A DNA stretch of 64,000 nt, from positions 186,001 to 250,000 of the forward strand of contig CAVYWD010000003.1 in the NCBI GenBank assembly GCA_963772225.1. The letters are read 5' to 3'. The DNA is from CAVYWD01 sp963772225 (lineage in GTDB: Bacteria > Myxococcota > Myxococcia > Myxococcales > UBA5297). Within the stretch, counting starts at the first letter, position 1. Each line of letters begins with the position of its first letter. The notes under the pieces were generated by a model. That model did not search any database. It was not told where the DNA came from and saw nothing but the letters and a program-made list of their open reading frames with translations. Positions 59,512 through 64,000 of the stretch are shown piece after piece. Both the position numbers and the translations under genes were made by a program.

Positions 59512-62079
59512 ATGGTGCCCAAGCTGCAAGGGGTTATCGAACGCAAGAGCCCTCTGGCTGCCATCGGTCTGGGGGCGATGCTGGTGCTGGGCTGCGCGAA
59601 GGCTCCGAACGCGAAGGAGTGCCGCTCGAGCTCCGACTGCTCGCTCGGTCAATCCTGCGCCCTGGGCGTGTGCCAAGAGGATTTGAGCCTCGCCTTCCGC
59701 TCGCCGTCGCAGCCGGTCATTACCAATGGAAGTGTGAGCGTGGAGGTTGCGGCCACCGGCATCCAGCCCGCGGCGGTGGAGCTTCAGATCGACGGAGCTG
59801 CGGTCGAGACGCTCGCGCCCCCATTCACTGGCATCCTCGATACGGCCACTTTCCCCGAGGGAAAGCACGACCTCACGGCCGTGGCGTGGGAGGGAGCGCG
59901 GCAGTTCTCGAGCCAGCCGGTCTCGGTCACGGTCGACCGGACAGCTCCTGCAGCGCCTTCCATCGCCGCTGCTTCGCCCACGCGCGCGGCCCCGGTCCTC
60001 GCAAGCGGGAGCGCCGAGGCCGGCGCGACCCTCCGCGTCTTCGAGGCCGGCGCGCAAGTCGGAGCCGATGCCGTCGCGGCCGAGGGCGGCGCCTGGAGCG
60101 CGTCGCTCCCGCTCGCGGAAGGCGCGCATGTGCTCACGGCCACGGCCACCGACCCGGCCGGCAACACCTCCGCTGCCTCGGAAGCCATCTCCGTCCTCGT
60201 CGATCGCACCGCGCCCGCGGCGCCGACCGTGACCGCGGCCTCGCCGACTCGAGCGAGTCCCGTGGTCATCGGAGGCAGCGCCGAGCCGGGGTCGACAGTC
60301 CGCCTCCTTGACGGAGCCTCGCAGGCGGCCCCCGACATCGCTGCCGCAGCCGACGGGACCTGGAGCGCATCGCTCGAGCTGGCGGAAGGCCCCCACAGCT
60401 TCACGGCGACCGCGACCGATCCGGCTGGCAATACTTCCATCGCCTCCGCCATCGACGCTGTCGTCGTCGACCGGACGGCGCCTGCTGCGCCTTCCATCGC
60501 CGTGGCCTCTCCGACACGGGCGAATCCCGTGAGCGTCGGCGGAAGCGCCGAAGCCGGGGCGACGGTCCATTTGTTCGAGGGCAGCGCGCAGGCCGCACCG
60601 GATACCGTCGCCGCGCAGAGCGGCTCCTGGAGCGCGTCGCTCAATCTCGCGGAGGGGACGCACAGCTTCACGGCCACGGCCACCGATGCGGTTGGCAACA
60701 CCTCGGCCGCCTCCGCCGTCGCCACCGTCGTCGTCGACCGGACGGCACCCTCCGTCCTTTCCATGACGCCCGCGAGCGGAGCGACGAACATCTGGTCGCG
60801 CGACCCCATCGTCGTGAAGTTCTCCGAAGCCATCCTCGCCTCCAGCGTCGCTTCGCAGAGCGTGGCGGTGCAGGCCAGCGGATTGGCCGTGCTGCTCAAA
60901 TCCACGGCGCTCTCGGATGATGGGAAGACCCTGACGCTGGTGCCGGATCCGGCTTGGCTGCCTCCGGTCCCCGCCACGGCCACGGCCAGCCTATCAGGGC
61001 TGACCGATCTCGCCGGGAACCCGCTTCCTTTCACGCAGTGGAGCTGGGAGCTGCCGGAGTGGCAGGAGCCGGCGAACGCGTTTATCCCGGGCGACTTCGT
61101 CGACGGCCTTGCCAGTGCTGTTGGACCTGATGGAGTGACCTTTGTCGCCTGGTCCGGCGACATGGGCGTCGGTCACGTGCCGATCACATTGGTTCAGATA
61201 GGCACTCAGAACGTCATCGGGACGCCGCCGCGCGCGAGGTCCAGCAAGATGCCCGCGTCGTTCGCCGTCGACTCGACCGGAAGGATCGTCATCGCCTATT
61301 GCATTCCTTCCACCGCCTCCCCCAGCGGTGTCCAGGTGAGTCGGTACGAGGCCAGCGCTTGGGTCGATCTGGGCGATCCCGTTTCCAGCAATGGCACCGG
61401 CCCGATTCTGATGATCGATGGCGCTGACCGCCCGGTCGTCCTCTGGTCCGAGCCGGTCGGGAGCGTGAAGCACCTGTTTGCCAAGCGCTGGAACGGCTCT
61501 GGCTGGGACAGCGTCCTCACCGAGACCCCGACCGGCGCGTCGATCGACGTAACGTCCTATGCGATGACGGTTGGAAGCGGGGACACCGTGGCCGTGGCGT
61601 ATGTCCGGAGTGATATGGGCTTGGTCGTCAGTTCCCGGCCAATGTCCCAATGGCCCGCCGCTGCGCCCGCGTCGGCCACAAACGTCGCCATCGCCGGCGA
61701 GCCTGGAGCGGAGATCGTCGCGTACACCGACGCCGGCGCAGTGCATGTCGTGAAGCCTGTTTCGGGTTATATCGGCTCCTGGAAGCAAATCGGAGCCAAC
61801 CTCGCACCCGGCGGCAACCTCTATCTCGTGAGCCGGCCCTCCGCCTCCATCGATGCGCAACTCGTGTTGGGGTTTGGAACGCGGGACCTCGTCGGATGGG
61901 ACGGTTCGAGCTGGCACTCGATGTCTTCAGGCCTCGGCGCAATCGAGGGCGCTCTGACGGGCTCGGCCGTGCTCGCGGCGAACCAAGCCGGCGCGATGTC
62001 CTTTTCTTGGAACGACGATCGACGTGGACTCGATGCCCTTCCTTTCCCCAACATCGTCACCGAGCGCTACAACCGGTGA
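59512..62079 (+). CDS. Ig-like repeat surface lipoprotein
   Basis: Lipoprotein of 855 aa (lipobox LVLGC, Cys28). After a small Cys motif (CRSSSDCSLGQSCALGVC) come an Ig-like domain and three nearly identical bacterial Ig-like repeats of about 90 residues, each opening VDRTAPAAPS/T and closing DPAGNTS or DAVGNTS. A Big_5-like domain follows (PSVLSMTPASGATNIWSRDPIVVKFSEA), then a beta-propeller-like C-terminal region (VAWSGDMGVGHVP, IVIAYCIPS, VVLWSEPVGSVKHLFAKRWNGSGWDS). It likely binds or displays at the cell surface. AAGGGGGAG lies just before the ATG. Confidence 0.85.
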   Translation: MVPKLQGVIERKSPLAAIGLGAMLVLGCAKAPNAKECRSSSDCSLGQSCALGVCQEDLSLAFRSPSQPVITNGSVSVEVAATGIQPAAVELQIDGAAVETLAPPFTGILDTATFPEGKHDLTAVAWEGARQFSSQPVSVTVDRTAPAAPSIAAASPTRAAPVLASGSAEAGATLRVFEAGAQVGADAVAAEGGAWSASLPLAEGAHVLTATATDPAGNTSAASEAISVLVDRTAPAAPTVTAASPTRASPVVIGGSAEPGSTVRLLDGASQAAPDIAAAADGTWSASLELAEGPHSFTATATDPAGNTSIASAIDAVVVDRTAPAAPSIAVASPTRANPVSVGGSAEAGATVHLFEGSAQAAPDTVAAQSGSWSASLNLAEGTHSFTATATDAVGNTSAASAVATVVVDRTAPSVLSMTPASGATNIWSRDPIVVKFSEAILASSVASQSVAVQASGLAVLLKSTALSDDGKTLTLVPDPAWLPPVPATATASLSGLTDLAGNPLPFTQWSWELPEWQEPANAFIPGDFVDGLASAVGPDGVTFVAWSGDMGVGHVPITLVQIGTQNVIGTPPRARSSKMPASFAVDSTGRIVIAYCIPSTASPSGVQVSRYEASAWVDLGDPVSSNGTGPILMIDGADRPVVLWSEPVGSVKHLFAKRWNGSGWDSVLTETPTGASIDVTSYAMTVGSGDTVAVAYVRSDMGLVVSSRPMSQWPAAAPASATNVAIAGEPGAEIVAYTDAGAVHVVKPVSGYIGSWKQIGANLAPGGNLYLVSRPSASIDAQLVLGFGTRDLVGWDGSSWHSMSSGLGAIEGALTGSAVLAANQAGAMSFSWNDDRRGLDALPFPNIVTERYNR

Positions 62080-62166
62080 GCTGCGGCGAGGCGCGCGTGA
62101 AGGGCTGTCGGTGGGAGACGATGAGGAATTGGCTCAGCGTTCCCGTCTGGACGGGCGAATAGGCTG

Positions 62167-62880
62167 TCAGCGCGGATCTCCATAAAGCCGGGCGAGCACG
62201 CGGGGAGAAATCCCGAGCCGGTAGAGCCACGGAAAGAGATTCACGAGGAGCGTGTAATACGCCGGCCTGGCCATGAAGCGCCGCCCCGACACCCGAACCG
62301 CGGCCGGGACGGTGCGGATGTCGCCGACCGCCCGGAGGCGCCGGCATATCTCCAGGTCTTCCATGAGCGGCTGGTCGGGAAAGCCGCCGATCTGCCGGAA
62401 CACGTTTGCCCGGACGAAGAGCGCCTGGTCGCCGTACGGAAAGCCGGTGTAGCGCGAGCGCAGGTCGGCCATGTGGAGCAGCGGCTCGAGCCAGGTGCGC
62501 CCGCCCTCGGCCACCGTCCAGGTGCGAAACGCGCCGGCGACCACCGCGGGCTCCGCCAGCGCCGCGGCGATCCAGCGCGCGGCGTCTTCGGGGAGGCGGA
62601 CGTCGGCGTGCAGAAACAAGAGGACGTCGCCCTCCGCCTGCTCGGCGCCGGCGTTCATCTGCGCGGCGCGGCCACGGCGTGCGGAGAGCAACCGGACGTC
62701 CCCTCGCGCCTTTGCGATTTCGACGGTCCGGTCCTCGCTGCCGCCGTCCACGACGATGACCTGGTGGATGCCGTGCGCGGCCCGCAGCGCGTCCAACTGT
62801 TCGCCGATCCGCGCCTCCTCGTTCAGCGCCGGGACGATGACCGTCACCCGAGGCGCGGGGCCGATGGCGTCTACTCGCAT
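62167..62880 (-). CDS. Family-2 glycosyltransferase, TIGR04283 (arsenosugar-type)
   Basis: Glycosyltransferase of the GT2 fold (237 aa). VTVIVPALNEEARIGEQLDALRA starts the GT-A domain, IVVDGGSEDRTVEIAKARGDVRLLSARRGRAAQMNAGA contains the nucleotide-sugar site, and LLFLHADVRLPEDA carries the metal-binding motif; MEDLEICRRLRAVG and an amphipathic C-terminus follow. This matches TIGR04283, found in arsenosugar-type clusters. Its start overlaps the upstream TIGR04282 gene by 10 bases, so they are translated together. Whether this organism makes arsenosugars is unknown; no arsM or other arsenic gene is in view. Confidence 0.85.
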   Translation of the reverse strand: MRVDAIGPAPRVTVIVPALNEEARIGEQLDALRAAHGIHQVIVVDGGSEDRTVEIAKARGDVRLLSARRGRAAQMNAGAEQAEGDVLLFLHADVRLPEDAARWIAAALAEPAVVAGAFRTWTVAEGGRTWLEPLLHMADLRSRYTGFPYGDQALFVRANVFRQIGGFPDQPLMEDLEICRRLRAVGDIRTVPAAVRVSGRRFMARPAYYTLLVNLFPWLYRLGISPRVLARLYGDPR

Positions 62881-63599
62881 GGCGCGCGTCTCTTTCCCAA
62901 ACCGAGCGCGCGGGCCGTCGCCGGCGCGTCGATCGCCCCGAGCTCCATCGCGCGGCGCAGCCTTTCCAGGTCCTCGAGGCGGTCGACGTCGAACCACGGC
63001 TCCAGGGTTCGCACGGTCAACCCGCGCTCCTCGAGCCGCGCGTGCGTCGCGGCGAACGTCGTCGGAACGCTCCACGGCAAGCCGTCGAGGAGCGCAGGCG
63101 GGCAAGTCCTCAGGCCCAGCAGATAGAAGCCGCCGTCATCGGTGGGGCCGAGCACGGCGTCCGCGCGGGCCAGCGCTTCGGCCGCCTGGGCGAGAAGGCG
63201 CTCCGGAAGCCCGGGCGTGTCCGCGCCGATGGCGAGGGCGAAGTCGGCCTCGCCGAGGGCCCGCCGCAAGACGCGCTCGAGGCGCTGCCCCAGGTCGCCT
63301 TCGCCTTGCAGCCAGACGGCAGGGTGACCGGGCAGGCCGAGCTCGTGCGGCGCTCCGTCGGTCGTCGCCACGACCGCCCTTGCCCAGGTCAATTGGGAGG
63401 CGGTGGCCCAGGTGTCCCGCAGAAAGGCTTGCGCCAATTCTGCCGCCCGGACTTCTCCGACCCCCGCGGCGAGCCGGGTCTTCGCCTGCCCGGGGCGCGG
63501 CGGCTTCGCGAAGACGCAGACGAGGCCGCGCGGCGCCGAGCCATTCGCGTCCGCGTCGACTTCATCGCCCGAACGCAAGGGTCTATTCATCGTCTCCAT
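62871..63599 (-). CDS. TIGR04282-family glycosyltransferase/nucleotidyltransferase
   Basis: A 242-aa protein of the TIGR04282 family (DUF2064), with the MobA-like nucleotidyltransferase fold. Diagnostic blocks are VCVFAKPPRPGQAKTRLA, WLQGEGDLGQRLERVL, FALAIGADTPGLPERLL, AVLGPTDDGGFYLLGLR and LPWSVPTTFAATHARL. It pairs, here as elsewhere, with TIGR04283, with which it overlaps by 10 bases. Upstream lie the tail of an oxidoreductase and a TVP38 gene, the usual companions of this pair. It probably prepares or transfers a sugar in that pathway. Confidence 0.85.
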   Translation of the reverse strand: METMNRPLRSGDEVDADANGSAPRGLVCVFAKPPRPGQAKTRLAAGVGEVRAAELAQAFLRDTWATASQLTWARAVVATTDGAPHELGLPGHPAVWLQGEGDLGQRLERVLRRALGEADFALAIGADTPGLPERLLAQAAEALARADAVLGPTDDGGFYLLGLRTCPPALLDGLPWSVPTTFAATHARLEERGLTVRTLEPWFDVDRLEDLERLRRAMELGAIDAPATARALGLGKRRAPCE

Positions 63600-63612
63600 C
63601 GCAGGAAGAGCT

Positions 63613-63735
63613 TCATGAGCCTCTGGATGCCTGGATGCGCGGCGTGAGCCGCGTCCGGTTCCAGGCGTCGCCGAGCCGCTTGAAGGCCTCCGCCTGCGTC
63701 GGGTACGGGTGAAGGGTCTGGCCCACGGCGTTCAC
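63613..63735 (-). pseudogene. C-terminal tail of a mercuric-reductase-like flavoprotein
   Basis: From the GTG at 63735, which overlaps the stop of the TVP38 gene (GTGA), 40 residues include LHPYPTQAEAFKRLGDAWNRTRLTP. HPYPTQAE followed by a Y/W-N-R-TRLTP end is the C-terminus of the mercuric-reductase-like FAD/NAD oxidoreductases that are often coupled or fused to TVP38 proteins. The more than 400 residues before it are missing. I infer an internal deletion that left only the tail. Confidence 0.6.
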
Positions 63736-64000
63736 GGCTGCGCCTCGATGGGCGGGCTTGGCGAAGGGTTCGTCCCCGTCGAAGGTCGCTCGAGCGCCCG
63801 GCTCAGGGCCCGGCGGGCGATGCGCGTGATCATCACCGTGGCGAGCACCGTGGCCAAGAGCCCGGCCCAATAGACCACCTGGCTCAAAAGCCCGCCGGAC
63901 GGGCGGCTGCCGCTCAGGAGCGCGCTCGCGTTGGGGACCAGCGAGCCCAGGTAAACGTAGAGAAAGGTCCCCGGCAGCATTCCGAGGAAGGACGCGGCGA
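63732..64000 (-). CDS. TVP38/TMEM64 (VTT-domain) membrane protein, C-terminal part
   Basis: Partial gene running off the right edge; only the last 89 residues are in the window. AASFLGMLPGTFLYVYLGSLV is the conserved block of TVP38/TMEM64 DedA-like membrane proteins, followed by a last transmembrane helix (VVYWAGLLATVLATVMITRIARRAL) and a Pro/Ser-rich cytosolic end. Family members are thought to help lipid or small-molecule movement across the inner membrane. It precedes the oxidoreductase tail and the TIGR04282/TIGR04283 genes on the same strand, a conserved gene neighbourhood. Confidence 0.8.
   Translation of the reverse strand, partial: AASFLGMLPGTFLYVYLGSLVPNASALLSGSRPSGGLLSQVVYWAGLLATVLATVMITRIARRALSRALERPSTGTNPSPSPPIEAQP

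Overview
The window is about 70% GC and reads as a chromosome fragment of a myxobacterium-like (Myxococcota) organism. The case rests on several lipoproteins with Asp/Gly/Ser-rich linkers after the lipobox, von Willebrand A and Ig-like surface lipoproteins, PEGA and coiled-coil proteins of myxobacterial style, a CheA/CheC/CheR/CheW/CheY set, an RHS toxin and a four-helix-bundle (S23) gene. No rRNA, tRNA or CRISPR array was seen. The species cannot be named from the sequence alone.

Region by region. 1-1.5 kb: the C-terminal piece of a FecCD-type permease abuts an RsmB-like RNA methyltransferase. 1.6-8.6 kb: a plant-polymer locus with a GH54 arabinofuranosidase lipoprotein, a relic of a second GH54, a frameshifted GH3 glycosidase and an intact GH3 glucosidase. 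8.8-20 kb: a tightly coupled minus-strand operon (GH3-type acyl-amido synthetase, inositol-3-phosphate synthase, DegT aminotransferase, flippase-like membrane protein, inositol monophosphatase, MMPL transporter, DUF4833), divergent from a GMC alcohol oxidase. This looks like a pathway for an acylated (amino)cyclitol product and is the best candidate here for an undescribed system. 20-24.2 kb: an accessory island with a PD-(D/E)XK-type gene, two decaying tail copies of it, an hsdR relic, and a TcmP/three-Cys-motif gene pair.

24.7-28.8 kb: a hypothetical protein, an aldehyde dehydrogenase, a UBP-type zinc finger and a DUF5996 protein. 28.8-34.7 kb: a chemosensory cluster (cheR, a broken gene, cheW, cheY, cheA, cheC) with lspA on the opposite strand inside it. 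35-43 kb: an EcsC-like protein, small secreted proteins, a TetR/flavin monooxygenase operon with a perfect operator palindrome, an S23 gene enclosed by about 60-bp inverted repeats, and a VWA lipoprotein. 43-51.5 kb: uvrD/pcrA followed by two further copies of its own 3' end, separating cargo segments (LysR plus tautomerase; a methyltransferase; an RHS toxin with a likely immunity gene). 51.7-64 kb: a coiled-coil protein, GNAT and ATP-grasp genes, hemL, TPR, PEGA and Ig-like proteins, and an arsenosugar-type TVP38/TIGR04282/TIGR04283 cluster containing the tail of a lost oxidoreductase.

At least six genes show single-base frame breaks. Some may be sequence errors, others real decay. Where a gene is split this way the raw open frames are listed and the break is described.
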